A stretch of DNA of 64,000 bases. It comes from Clonostachys chloroleuca (Eukaryota > Ascomycota > Sordariomycetes > Hypocreales > Bionectriaceae). The number at the start of each line of letters is the position of its first letter. Position 1 is the first letter of the stretch. The position numbers and the translations under genes are program-made. Shown in pieces: positions 11,186 through 23,498 of this stretch. Location of the stretch: positions 17,794,001 to 17,858,000 of the forward strand of contig JBANAY010000003.1 of the NCBI GenBank assembly GCA_037952775.1. Direction: 5' to 3'. A model generated the notes under the pieces. That model searched no databases and was not told where the DNA came from. It was given only the letters and a program-made list of their open reading frames with translations.

Positions 11186-13192
11186 AATTCCATCTGAAAA
11201 TATTATTGTATAGACAAGCACATACACTACCATGCCTGAAGTATACACCACGTTGAACCCTGGTGAAGCGGGTCTCAGGGTATCCTCCTAGAACGCTTCA
11301 AGTCCATCTCCTCCAATCTTATATATACCAGTACAGAGAGCTATCTTAATTTTCCAACCATCCCGCATGCTAGCACTCCAATTGGCCTGTAGTATCGAAT
11401 AACGCTTGAAAGTGCATCGCTTGAATATGTATGATCGAGGCTAGTAGTTTGCTACTCAAAGTATCTACTTAAGCAAAGGTATGCGGGAAGCGGTCTCACC
11501 ATCTCAAATTGGAGGCGGCCAAAATGCCAAAACCTAGCTCCCAACTTTCAAGCACCACCAACTATGCCGAATACCAACTTTAATATGCCTGTGATAATCC
11601 TGGAGCGTAGGCAAGGGAAGCTAAACATGATTCTACACTCTGACATCTGGTAAAATGCAGAGTCGGAAATTAGAGCGGACTACGACTCCTACAGATACAG
11701 ACAGTCTGGTCTATAACGATGTGATGAAACACACTCTCTACATCATTACATAGAGGTTTCGTTACAGTCGATCCAGCGATTCGCGTAACAGTGTGTTCGA
11801 GGCTGACCGTCATCCAATGAAACCTACATTATGCTATCTCATCACCATGCTCTTAATACTTGGTGATGGAATTCGGCCATGCTTATCCACGTGGACTCAT
11901 CCGGCCCGGAAAGGAGTATGGTAGACGACCCCGGAACTCGACACGTCCTGTAAGGTATGTATCCAGGCTCGTGATTGCGAAGGCCTTCCGTGAATCTAAG
12001 AGTAAAATTGCTCCGGGTCGGCCGTGTCAGCGCGAACAAGAACTCCACCAAGTTCGAAGATGTCTTCTTTGGTGTTTCCTGGCTCGTCTGGGCCACCATC
12101 CAGTCGGCCCCTCCCTCTTCTACCAAGATGACTCGTATCCTGGTTCGGAGCCTTCGTGAATCGGCAGAAGATTCGGGGGGTGATTTACGGCTTGAGCTGC
12201 TTGGAGTCTTAACTGCCGTCTACCTGCCTCCATGTGATAGCTACTAGGAGCAGAATGTCCTTGTTGTAGAGCGCCTCGTACAATTCCACTGCCTGGTCAC
12301 CTATTTTTTTCTCAAGTAGCGCGGTAATCGTTATCGGAACACTTCTAATTTTGTCCTTATGAGCTATATAATGACTTCTTGGAGGACGTATGCCTTTGTT
12401 TAGAGGAGCACCCAGCCTACTTCCGCTTCTCTATCCAACCTTCTCTAGCATAGCGGGGCTATGATGCCCACATGTTAATTCTGAGGATGTAGCACTAGGA
12501 ACTTCGCTTTCACGGTAACTCGCAGCAACGCGCCTGCTAATGGACATACGGGCGTGGATTTCTTCCTTTTTCGACCTCGGTTGTTTGCTCATCAGACATG
12601 TCACGTTCGTTCGGGCATGGTGATAAGGGAGAAGCATGTTGGTATATTGTAGTCATCATTTTAGGTCAAATGCGCCTAATTCCCATCAATAGCGAATAAA
12701 TCACAAATGGTCATGAAGGGGGATAAATCTATCGAGCCCTCATCTTACCCGCCTCGCTATGCCGTGTGTGCCCAACGAACCGAATGAAACGTCACACATC
12801 AATAGTGCCACCCTCCTATGATGCATTCAGCCTATAGCCCGACGCCAAAATCCAGAACAATGCACCAGAAAAAAAAAAGAAAACCATAAGGCAAAAGAAA
12901 TAGCAAGATAAATAGTTCCAGCAGATATGAGACAGTCCACTTTCCATGCTCAGCTCGAGATTGGGGAGGACCCATGGGATTTTCCAGCATTCGGTGTCGC
13001 CGAGGCGATTGAAGCTCACTCGTGGCAGCAGCAGTTGTAGCTGGACAATCGCTGCGTCACGCTGACCTGACAGGTCATTGTGATCTCGTGCCCCGAGGCA
13101 TACATAAACATCACATGCCAGGATGTGATGAAATTGTCTTGCTTCAGCCGCCAATAAAGGCCGATTATTAGGCTGGATAAGTGTTTGCCTTT
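11186..13192. other. 2-kb spacer without a supportable gene
   Basis: Open frames here are under 100 codons, lie on both strands and carry no motif I recognise. Base composition is more even than in the flanking genes. It may hold a 3' UTR, a non-coding transcript or decayed sequence; nothing decides between these. No terminal repeats or transposase remnants were seen. Confidence 0.4.
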
Positions 13193-13414
13193 TTAGAAGA
13201 AGCCACACTCCTCAAAGTCGCGTACCATGACTGCGACCTGTGCCCGCTTTGCTGCCTCCGCAACAAGGGTAAAGTCCTTGAGGAAGGGGTCAGTTGACGG
13301 AGGCTTAGCCTGCGCGGGGGCAGGCACGGGGATGCTCGTCGAGCTGGGCGACTGTTGGGAGTAAGAAGAGGAGGCGGTCGGCGCACTTCCCGAAGCGTTG
13401 GAGTTGGAATCCAT
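13193..13414 (-). CDS. Small conserved-looking fungal protein, 73 residues
   Basis: Starts at ATG 13414 and ends at TAA 13193. The N-terminal 40 residues are Ser/Pro/Ala-rich and probably disordered. The C-terminal 30 (DPFLKDFTLVAEAAKRAQ through VMVRDFEECGFF) have regular helix-like spacing and resemble a short uncharacterised fungal family, by memory rather than by search. No signal peptide or membrane segment is visible. The function is unknown. Support comes from the patterned C-terminus and from a pyrimidine-rich leader upstream on the coding strand. It could still be a chance frame. Confidence 0.55.
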   Translation of the reverse strand: MDSNSNASGSAPTASSSYSQQSPSSTSIPVPAPAQAKPPSTDPFLKDFTLVAEAAKRAQVAVMVRDFEECGFF

Positions 13415-16400
13415 TTCGGCTAATGAAAAGATTGTGAAGAGAGTTGATTGATGCTGGTATCTCGTAGGTGGGATAAACGACTGAAGATTGAGCCAAAGGT
13501 GTGCGTGTCTGGCCTACTAACGACTGGGGCAGTTTGGGATAGGAAGGGGGAGAGATGCAGACGGGCGGGAACCGGATAATATATTTGTAGACGGCCAAGA
13601 ATGACAAGCTCTCGTTTTGCGATGCGACCTGACAAGACTAGCGATCCGATCGATCTTTCATAAAATCCGCCCGTATCCAGGAAGAGAAGGAGGCAGAGAC
13701 GCAAGCAAGACGACGGTAATTATGCAGGATGGTGGTGTCGTAAGAGCTGAAAGCTTGCGACCGGGCCTCTGAGAATCGACTGATTCGGAAGTGTTCACGT
13801 CACTTTGCCAATAAAACGCGGGGGGTGCAGCTTATGAAGTATTCTTAGTCCTTAGTCGCCCCAAAAAGCCAGCTTCAACGGGTGCCGTCCGAAGGGCGAG
13901 AAGCCTCGCCGGTGTACTTAAGCCTAGGCCGGCCTGGGGAAGAATGTCGATCTCGGGAAATGATGTCGAGGAGTGCGCTAGCGGCCTTGGAAGCGTCCCC
14001 ACAAAGTTACTGGAGCACTTCGGATTTGTCTGTGTGTAATCTGAAAGAGGCCGATGATTTTGAATTGTTGGTGTTTGTTGCCAGAGACCTGGCGAAATTC
14101 TGGTTCACAGAGGGTGTGAAGAGCTTGGCTTATAATGGTGTGTAGGTGGTAAGTGACTTGCAATGGATCCGCGGTAACTCTAGATCCTCGTCTCTATTGG
14201 AGGGGGAAGTAGGTCAGAGCGAGGGAGAATGATGGTGGGTTGGATCCTAAGGCTAATGCAGTCGCTTCGAGATGTTCCTTGCTGGCTGCGTGGGGGTAGG
14301 CTGCTGTGTGAGGTAGCGTAGCGCAAGACACAGGGTTCGTCCGTCGGGCTTCGTGATGTACTGTGTTGCGGCTGCACAAGATGCTCGATTATCAGCGGTT
14401 GTGGCGGCTGGTAGTCTGGTGATGGTTGTCTGGGGAAAATGATAGAGGTGAGGGGAGCGGGATTTTGGGGTTCCTGCTCACGATATTAGTAGTCTCAGAC
14501 CAGGAAGCCTCATGATAAGACTTTTGGTCCGTTCAATTATTCCATATCTCGTCTCCGCCGGGGTGAGGAAGGCACGACTCGTCTGACGCTTGCCGATGGA
14601 TACTGGCTACGGATACAAGATAGGCAATAACAGAGGAGGGGCCTTTCCGGGCCAAGCACCAGGGCTGATCAGAAGCAGGAACTGAGACAAAGGCCTGGCT
14701 AGCGGCCAAGGTATCGTCCGCAGTGGGGAGTACATGCGAGGCACGACGGCCTCGCTGGTGATGGAGGGTGAAATCTCTCTCCCGACGGGTACTGGGTGAG
14801 TATACCTGGATGGCGAATAGGCAGCGAGCACTGTGAGAGTACCTGCAGGTCTAACCGCTGCTACCCATGGGGTTGCGGCCGTCCGTCCCCATTGAAATCC
14901 ACGCGACAAGCTCCATAATGAGCGCCATCAGTGTCATCCGCCTAGCCAGAAGATACCAAATGCGCAGGTCTAAGCGCTCCAGTCGCCCTGTTGGCTGGTC
15001 TATGCTTTGCTCACGCCTTCTTTCCTAGCTCTCACGAAATGCTCGCTATCCCCTTGGTCCCTACATGCATGGCTGGCTGAGATGGACATGAACTAGTCGG
15101 CGACAAACCCGAGGCCTAAAACCACCAGGGCGAGAAAACGACCTACATGGCCGACACGTAGGATGGGCAAGTAGGGATCGAGGCCCGAGTGTCAGAATCA
15201 TACTATATCGCTGCAGAGCACCTCCACCTTGTCATTGAAGAGGCTTGCCACACGTGCAAATCATCGTTTCATTTCGGGCCTTCCATCCTGAAGATATCAG
15301 CAGTTGGGCCAAGAGAAAAGAAAAATTCGCTGCAATGGACCCTTGGCTGGGACGCCGAGATCGTTCCGGGACCAGTCTCCATCACAGCTCCATTACGACC
15401 CTGGAGAAATAACGACACCCATGCCTGTTCCACGTCCCGCCCAATAGTCCAGAGCCTGGACACACGGGCAGACTTGCAGCCTCAATGTCTCGTTGGGCTT
15501 GGAGGCTCTAGAACACATGGCTTGCTTCTTTCTTAATTTTCCATTACGGAGCGAGGAATAGGCACCGCAGCCCTATGTGAAAGCTGGGGTGAACCATTCT
15601 CCCGGCTCGATTCTCGTCTCGAGGCAGCCGGACGGACATGACGTCTACGCCGCGAGACGTACATACCCTGGCCAAAACAGATACAGATAAGCACTCAGAC
15701 CCAAGGCCGTCATTCTTGGCTAAAGGCCGGCCGGCATTAGTGGTGATCCATCAATCAACACGCAATGTAAGTTTTGCAGTGGCAGAGATAGCAGCATTGC
15801 AGCCGCCGGGAAACCTCGGGAAAAGTCGAGTCTGTGCATCCCTTCGAGTCCCGCTCACACCGCACGGCCTTGCTCATGACCTTCCAAATCCCGCACCTCA
15901 TGATGCTACCAAGCAGCGCCATTTTAGATCTGGGTGGAGCCGGATCCCAAGTGTTCTGGCAACCTTCTTTTTTCCCTTCTCGCATTTAAAAAACCCGTAC
16001 GAGGGTTGCATATGCAAGGAGAGGTTGCTTTCCCAGCCCACCCCTGCCGGCTTTCCGCCGGGAGAATATTCCATCGAGGTAGAGTGTCACTTAGACCCAC
16101 CGTCTTTTTGATTTGGAAGCACCTACTCCTACCGAGTGACGAATATTATCACCTTTTTCAGCCGGGGGGACGGATTTAATTCAGAGGAAAATCAAGAGAG
16201 ATAGACATCATGTATGAATTATGATTCTCATTCATTTCTCACGGAGCCTCTTGGGAGCAATCTATAAATGGTGAAATAGATACGCCGGCTCAGTTTCCAT
16301 TGGAGTCAGCTTCATCGCTTTGTTTGGAGCGATGTCAGTAAATTCCGTACGGATGGCCACATCCATTGACTCCCCGCACATTCGAAGCGAACTCTTTGTT

Positions 16401-17275
16401 CCCATTGGTTCAAGAGAATTTGTCTCCGAAGACTTCCCATTGGCGGCAAAGGAGAAAATAAAAGGGCGATACGCACTGCGTAGTAAATTTGGAATAGAAA
16501 CAGTGACAAGTTGATTTGATTCAAAACGGAAGTGGTCCAGTTAAGTTCCCTTCTGCCAGCTACTAATGGCTTCCCCTTACCTTGGAGAAGGTTTGAGTCC
16601 AATTCTGATTATAATGGACACCGGACCTGTTATTTTTACTCAAGGTAATAAGCCATAGAATGGTAAATACGCTGTTAAGGTATAGTCAGAATGAAACGAA
16701 GAACGACTAGGTCACCTAATTGTCCTTGAGGCAGACTAGATGGCGGGAAAAGCATGAGCTTGTGTCCTTCCCTGAATGTTAAAGCATACAGGCCACAATC
16801 TCAGAGGGGCAGATTTGCCCACGTCCAGGCTAGTTTCAGTTCATTGTTGAATGTCCGCCAACGCTGGAGCCTTGTGGACTAAACTATTGTGACGAGTGTT
16901 TAAGCTCAGCACTTCAGGACCGCCAGTCTCTCCACCGGTTCAAAAGTATTCCAGTCACATAGTAACTCATCTTCATTGTCATGTAGGTGTTCAGAGGACC
17001 AGAGGATTGCTCCGGACGAGAACAAAGCCTTAACATTGAGAATTCAGGGATCCGACTGAATGATAGGTTACTTAATGCATATACATCCAATTTAAGATAA
17101 AGAGAAAGTATGTGTCAACTCAAACATCTGTGAACCATTTTGTCCCCATGTGCCACATAGTTACTTTGATACATTGCGCCTGTATATAGGACTCTGTTTC
17201 TCGGCTTAGCTCTTATATTCATGACCTTTCTAGAAGTATCAAACTGGGCGGTCACCAAATCCCAATCTCATTAAG
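13415..17275. other. 3.9-kb spacer without a supportable gene
   Basis: The first few hundred bases are upstream sequence of the small gene at 13193-13414. The remainder holds only short overlapping frames without recognisable motifs. The part from about 16200 to 17275 is more AT-rich and precedes the zinc-finger gene. I saw no terminal repeats, transposase or reverse-transcriptase motifs, and no tRNA-like boxes. Confidence 0.4.
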
Positions 17276-18588
17276 ATGTCATACTTATTCACAATAGCAC
17301 TTTATGGGTCATACAGAGGTTGGGTCCGAGAGAAACAACTCACTATCAACGAGCTATCTGCAGTATGCCAGGCCAACATCGCCACCCTCAAGAGTCAGCT
17401 TCCTGAGCACGTACCTGAAGCTCTCCAGAAGCTGGAGGATTTCTTCATTGAACCTTTGATCGTTCTCGACGGTATGCATTATCAGGGGTTCAATTTCACT
17501 CCCTCACTTTATGATGAGCCAAACGATCTGATAATCATAAGGAATATGCTCACGGGTATCGTGGAATTTACTCAGAAAGATCCTGGTATTTCAACTATCG
17601 AGTATCTCGATACTGAGGTCCTGGGTAAGCTCGACTGGCTGCGTGATTCTCTACTTCGTTGTCTCAACCGGCGCGCTGGCCATTTTGATTGCAATCATCG
17701 CCTTCCAGAGCCCGACAGTCAATTCTTAAGGTCAAAATATGAGAGCCTCAGAAATCATGTACAGCATCAGATACTCCAGGAAAAATGGTCTGGAAATATC
17801 CAGAGCCATGGATTTAACGCTCTCCAGCGGCGGTTAATCGATGGCATTTTGCTTCGAAAGGACCGCTTTGAACGTGCTCGAGCGCACCACAAGACGGTCA
17901 TGGGTACTTGGACAATGGAAAGTAAAAGCCAGGAACAGTCGCGGTTCAAGTCACCTGTCCAGGCTGAATTGACACTTGATAAATTTGATTTTCCAGAACG
18001 TCCATGCCTCACCCGCAATGACCCATATCGGACATGTCCATGCTGTTTCCAATCAATCTCAGAAAGAGAGGTGCAAAAGCTGTGCGAATGGATGTGAGTT
18101 GTGATTTGAATTGTATCATGGCGTATTACCGCTAACGACTGTGGAACAATAGAAACCATGTCGCCGAAAACCTTCACCTATACACATGTGTCGTTGAAGA
18201 TTGCTCTGAAGGCGACCGACTGTTTTCGACCAGGAAATCGCTCTGGGCACACCTGCAAACCCTTCACTCCAAATGGGCATGCTCATTTTGCGACGCCAGT
18301 TTTGATGAGTCGTCAAAGCTGCGCCTTCACCTGGATGACAATCACAAAAGCCAGCTCGGCAAAACGGATGACTTGTCACCAGAATATCATCTCCGTGTGC
18401 CATTTCTGGACCTACGATCATGTCCCTTATGTTCGTTCACCCCTAGCGAGGATTCATGTGGGTTAGTCACTCATGTGATTAACCACATGACTTGGTTTTC
18501 TTCCAAATTCAAACCTTGGATTGAAACGTATGATGAGGCTGGTGAAGCTCCAGAAGACAGTGGAACGGATAGCAAGGCTGGGCATTGA
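17276..18588 (+). CDS. C2H2 zinc-finger protein of a fungal lineage-expanded type
   Basis: Two exons (17276-18093 and 18153-18588) with a 59-bp intron (GTGAGT donor, GCTAAC branch) give 417 residues. The N-terminal half is helical with no recognised domain (SQLPEHVPEALQKLEDFF, LDWLRDSLLRCLNRR). The C-terminal half holds three or four Cys/His fingers: CPCCF...WINHVAENLHLYTC, CVVEDC...LWAHLQTLHSKWACSFC, LRLHLDDNH, and SCPLCSF...HVINHM. The WINHV...LYTC layout is typical of a large group of fungal C2H2 proteins, often linked to NACHT/ankyrin or unknown regions. The intron falls inside the WI-NHV motif, so the splice is well supported. The start is less certain because an upstream exon is possible. 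A nucleic-acid or protein-binding role is inferred; no partner is visible. Confidence 0.78.
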
Positions 18589-19637
18589 CCTTGAACCCAA
18601 CTTAAGACGCCATTGGTTTGGGGGAATTATTTTAATCTAATGCTCAAAACTAGGCCAACGCTTCACCATCCTACCTCGAAGATAGTCTTGACAATGGCGG
18701 CAGTCTATTTATATCTCATGTGGCTGGAGGTTATAATGTAGTCTCCCTTCTATCTTTCTTTGTTCTAGGAACTTGCAAAATCCAGGTAGCTATAGCAGAT
18801 CATTTCTCCATACCTAAACTGAACGACCCGATTTCCTTCTCATGCAACCACAGACGCTTGCCATGTTTGCTCCCAATGACCATGTTTCGACACTGTTAAT
18901 GTTAAGGGATAAATATGGAGGCCAAATATACTTGTTAGCTTCCGCACACCACCTTCCTCGAGACATAAAGGCTATGTTGTAGTTGTATTCCGCTTCTCCT
19001 GCCATATGTTACCGTAGGTGCGTCGCCTGCAGCTGCTGCAACATCGTATCCCACAACGGCCAATCTAGAGTGTCCGTGAGATGTAGCATCGGCCACGACC
19101 AGGTCGGCTTGCGCTGCCGAAACACGACGCCGCACCGTCGATATGGCTTTTATTTTCCGAGGGGGTCAGCAAGGAATAGCCGGCATGGGTATATGCATGT
19201 GCGTATGTGACCGCTCGCCAGCCGTGTGTCAGTCCACTCGACGGCAAAAATCACACCATCTGCCCTGGCCGCCGGTTAAACAAGGCGGTGAGGTGAGGTC
19301 ACTGAGATTGATGCGGCTCGGGAGCTCTGCGGGGTCTTTCTTGAGGGGTCTACGGGCTAAGGCCGCCCCGCCTGGCCATCGCTAATGTAGGCCCCTGCCG
19401 TAGAATCCTTGTGTTGGGCCTGGGGTAGGGTTCGCCGAGCTCTGCCGAGATTGGTGGCTCTGTGTGTGCGTTGAGGCACCACCAAACGGGTTTCGGCCAG
19501 TTCAACCTCCGGACCGCAAGCTTTGTGCTTGACACCCAACCACAACGCATCAACCCACGCTCAGTCTGCTTGCTCGCTCGGGTCCTGCTATCCCACCTCG
19601 ACGAGAAGCGAGTCCGCGCGCTGCTGGATCCGACGTG
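18589..19637. other. Spacer: zinc-finger 3' region and metaxin-gene promoter
   Basis: 1.05 kb with no gene I can support. The first 300 bases are probably the zinc-finger 3' UTR. The last 200, C/T-rich with CCCAACC motifs, are probably the promoter and leader of the next gene. Confidence 0.45.
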
Positions 19638-20625
19638 ATGCCGCCCGATTCGCGCAGCTGGGTCACCGTCCCTGCGCCCATCAGGGACCTGTTCAAACTC
19701 TTCCCCCTCCGCGTCTACGCAGCAGAGGAGCTCCCCTGCCGTGCTCCTCAACCCACACGAGCTCGCCCATCTCTCTATGTATTCACTCTCGATGGTGACT
19801 GTGCTCGCCCCAGCTTCAATCCGTCATGTCTTAAATGGCAGGTTCGTAGAAATTGCATGGGCATCCTAATGTCGCGTACTAGTAGCTAATCGTAGAATGC
19901 CCATTCCTTGCACAGACTTTCCTGAGGATCGCGGGCGTTGACGTCGACCTCATCTCATCGAACAACCACGCTTCCCCGTCTGGCGCGCTGCCCTTCCTCC
20001 TCCCTTCCTCCATAAATTCCGTATCATCACCTCCCTTGACGGGTGGTAAGATCCAAAAGTATGCGCAAGACAATGCTACCAGGAAGATCCCAACGATAGA
20101 GTCCAACCGGCTGGAAGCATACCGTTCCCTCATCACGCAATCAATCCGCCCAGCATGGGTACGTCTCGTCTGCTCCCATCCCTTCGAACATTTACGTAGT
20201 TCACCACCGGCTAATCCACCCGTCTCCAGCTCTACTCCCTCTACATCGACCCCTCCAACGCCTCCCTCCTCAAGACACTCTACCTCCCGCCGTCACCCCT
20301 CCTCGCCTACTCGATACACCACACCCTCGTCGCGGCCGCCACAACCGAGATCCTCAAGACCACGCGCACGCCCTACGTCCGGACCGCCCAGCTGTACGCC
20401 GACTCCGCGACCGCCTTCGCCGCCCTCGAGACCCTCCTCGGCAACGACGCCTGGTTCTTCGGCGCGGGCTCCCCGGGGCTCTTCGACGCGGAGGTCTTCT
20501 CCTACACCTGGCTGATCCTGGATGAGACCCTAGCCTGGGAGAGGGGCGGGGAACTGCAAAAGTCACTGTCTGGGTTCAAGAAGCTGGTCGCCCACCGGCA
20601 GAGACTGTACGAGTGGTGTTGGTAG
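19638..20625 (+). CDS. Metaxin/Tom37/Sam35-like mitochondrial outer-membrane protein
   Basis: Likely a subunit of the mitochondrial outer-membrane sorting and assembly machinery, which inserts beta-barrel proteins. Three exons (19638-19841, 19916-20158, 20230-20625) encode 280 residues; the introns are 74 bp (GTTCGT donor, weak) and 71 bp (GTACGT). The start SRSWVTVPAPIRDLFKLFPL and the junction SFNPSCLKWQ|TFLRIAGVDVDLI followed by NNHASPSGALPFLLP match the thioredoxin-like N-terminal fold of fungal Tom37/metaxin proteins. Exon 3 ends with a GST-C-like helical region (FFGAGSPGLFDAEVFSYTWLILDE). ATG 19638 is chosen; the codon before it is GTG. All joins keep frame. Sam35 and Sam37 cannot be told apart with certainty here. 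Confidence 0.85.
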
Positions 20626-21370
20626 AGAAGGGGGAGGGAACCCGACGACCAAGACCATGATAACGACCCATCCGACCCCAAAAATAGACAACGAATCTTG
20701 TACGAATATATTGAACGCTCTGTAAGATTATCAAATGAAAAAATCGGTGTGGTGGAAACAATAGAAATGGCAGATCTGCTGAAAAACACGCCAGTAATAC
20801 ATTAAATCAACTATACGTGGATTTTGTATAGTTGTCCCTTCTCATCCGGCTCTATGGCAATCTTCTTGTAAATTTGTGATTTACTATAACTGCGGCGTGA
20901 CTAGAGACTTTGAATTTCTGAGGAGCCCTCGCCCTACTGGGGGCCCAAGTCAACCTGCTCTGCATCAGTGTTTAACCGGCATGATCCATCGAGTCTAAAA
21001 CCCAAAGACAAGTTATGTACACAAGAGGAAAGAAAAAGCAGATTCCGGGCTTGGACATGCTGAATCCAATGTGCATGCGGGATCATGGGGAAGGGGGCGA
21101 GAACGAGCCCGCCGCCGCCTTCTCCAGCTTAAGGGACCAAACGCCCAGCCACGCCATAGCCAGGTAGAAGAAACTAACCGCTCCTGAGATGCGTTTGTGG
21201 TAGACAGGAGATATAGTCGTAATCAGACGCCCAAACACCAAAAAGCTTCCAAAAACGTCACCAATATGGGAGAGAGTAAAAAAGGGAGGTGCGAATTCAT
21301 CACTATTAGAATGTAAGTGCGGGGGTGCCCACGTGACAGTACTGCTTGGTGACCCGAACAGCTTGAGAGT
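20626..21370. other. Convergent 3' region
   Basis: 745 bases between two convergent genes, mostly AT-rich (for example around 20690-20900), with no gene. It presumably contains both 3' UTRs and poly(A) sites. Confidence 0.5.
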
Positions 21371-23498
21371 TTAGAATTGGTGATGTCTAGAGATGTCGTC
21401 AACGATATCCTGGACAGAGACGAAAGCCCCAACTCCACCCTCTTGCCGCAGATCCTCCAGGAGGACCGTGGTTTGAGCATAAACCTTCTCGAGAGCTGCG
21501 CGTGATGATTTGCCCAGAGACACTAGAAACAGTTAGTCTTGTTATATCCAAGAAGTGGCCGAAGAGAAACGGTCGGTAAAACTCACGTAGGATGGCCGAG
21601 TTGAGCTCCTCGGCCACAGCCACCCGACCCGACCTATCCAGTAGATGGCTGAACATGGGCTCTTTAAGCGGGTTCACGTAGGCGGCCAGAGGGAAGATGT
21701 CGGCAAGGGCCTGGCTGACTTCTTTCCGCGGGTCATTGGCATACTCTGCCTGCAGAGTCTGGCCATACTTCAGCATGCTCCGCTCGAGCTCCTCGATCTC
21801 CGACAATAGATGCCCCTCGTCTAATTCCATGTTCTCATCCACATCCATGAGCTGTGAGATCGAGCTTCCCAAATGGCCATTGTTCCTGGGCTTATCCATC
21901 GACAGCCTCATCTGAGCAGCTTTCCTGATCATCTCCACAAACTTCCGGCATCGCAGGCGAAAGTATACATATCCGTCATGGTCCAATACGTCAGGATAGT
22001 ACGTCGTTGTGTACTTAAGAGCCCTATCAATGTCTCCTTCCAGTATTGCCGCTCGGATACCTATTCTGCTGTCAGCATCTACGATTTCTCATCCGAATCT
22101 TTGAGACTCACGCTGTCTATTGTTGGCATCCTCATCATCCTTAATGCTGGTACCGGCGACCTTAGCATCTGCATCCAACGATAGCGCTTCCTTTTCAACG
22201 GTTATTTCGTCCGCAAAAGCACGGGCAGTCTCCACGTATCCGTCGTGCTGAAGAAATTGCAAGACCAGAGTTTGAAGAAGCTCCGATTCGTTCAGGTCAG
22301 GGTCCAGATGAGACGTGGTGGTCGCCTCGATATCCCGCTGGATTTTTTCTCGTTGTTCCTGAGCGCATGTTAGATGATCTTATATGAATCATCACGTCCC
22401 ATATTCACATACCTTCACCATATCGTTGATATTGTACACGAAAGGATGCTGGCCAAAGTTGGCGCGGATCGTCTCTCCAGGCTTTTTAAGACTTATGGCA
22501 GGGTACAGCTTTCCCCGAAGGTCATCGAAAGCGCTTCCTACGAGTGTGTGTCAGTCTCAAGGCGATGACCCTCCCGAGTTTGAGCAAGGTTCCTTACCAA
22601 TCTTGACACCGTTTCTTGTGAAGAAGGCAGTGTTTTCGCGGAAGTTGACACCGCAACCAATAACGTCTCCCTGGTTAAAAGGCGGACCAAAGTGTCTTCC
22701 CGAGTTGTGGGCTGTGAAGCATCTCCCGTCATCCCCATGATATGCCCAAGATTCAGGCTCCCAGCCGATCGATCGGGACAAGGTTGCGTTCTTTGTTGAG
22801 AAGCCGACAGCGATGGTGGTACTACAACGGGTTAGCGACCCTCACTTCATGGTTACTGTGGTGATCGATCGTGTCACCTACTCGTCCTTTTTACTTGATA
22901 CAATCTCTACCTCATAGTAATAAATACCACACTGGGCGGGCATATGGTTCTCAGCCCGAACCGCGCTGGCCTCATGATCACGTTCGTTATGAGTCCTGGG
23001 CCCGGTATACTTCACAGTCCGGCCATCTGGCTGGATTTCGATATTGGACCACATGTCATGCTTGTTCCACTTTGAAGGGAGCGACGTTAAGACATCCTCA
23101 TCCTGGGACGACGACTGTCTCTCGATGATCTGATGAGACAGACCTCTGTGGGATCCAGACGGAACGGGGTCTGGGAACGCTGATATGTCGGCCGCGAGGT
23201 CACTCCCGGCAGACCGCTTCGACTCGTTCTGTTTCGTCCTGTGCGCCTCTGCGAGTTTGCGCATGTACGTGGAACCTCGAAGGTACGAGGGTACGAAGAA
23301 CCGGCCCTCCAGGCTGCTGTCGTCTGTGTCATCGTGGGCGAGAAACTGGCTAAAGATCCGCGAGTGGTGCTGCAGCGTGTCCCCTCTCCTCCACGCATCG
23401 CCTGATCCCATCATGTCGGCCGACACTCGACCGTCTAGTCCGTCCATGATGTTATATATGCCTTCGCGGTCGGGATCGACGTCCAAACCGAGCGTCAT
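21371..23498 (-). CDS. gid1: RanBPM/Gid1-like SPRY-LisH-CTLH-CRA protein
   Basis: Predicted scaffold of the GID/CTLH E3 ubiquitin ligase, which degrades gluconeogenic enzymes in yeast. Six exons: 23498-22882, 22821-22598, 22537-22413, 22358-22112, 22060-21587 and 21522-21371, with introns of 60, 60, 54, 51 and 64 bp. All junctions keep frame, giving 612 residues ending ISRHHQF. Domains: SPRY at about 185-322 (CGIYYYEVEIVSSKKDD, TIAVGFST, GWEPESWAYHGDDG, NFGQHPFVYNI); LisH at about 345-375 (ESELLQTLVLQFLQHDGY); CTLH (RIRAAILEGDIDRALKYT, YVYFRLRCRKFVEMIRKA); and CRA from about 490 onward. The first 150 residues are low in recognisable motifs. The start at 23498 is the first ATG of the open frame; an upstream exon is not excluded. 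Confidence 0.93.
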
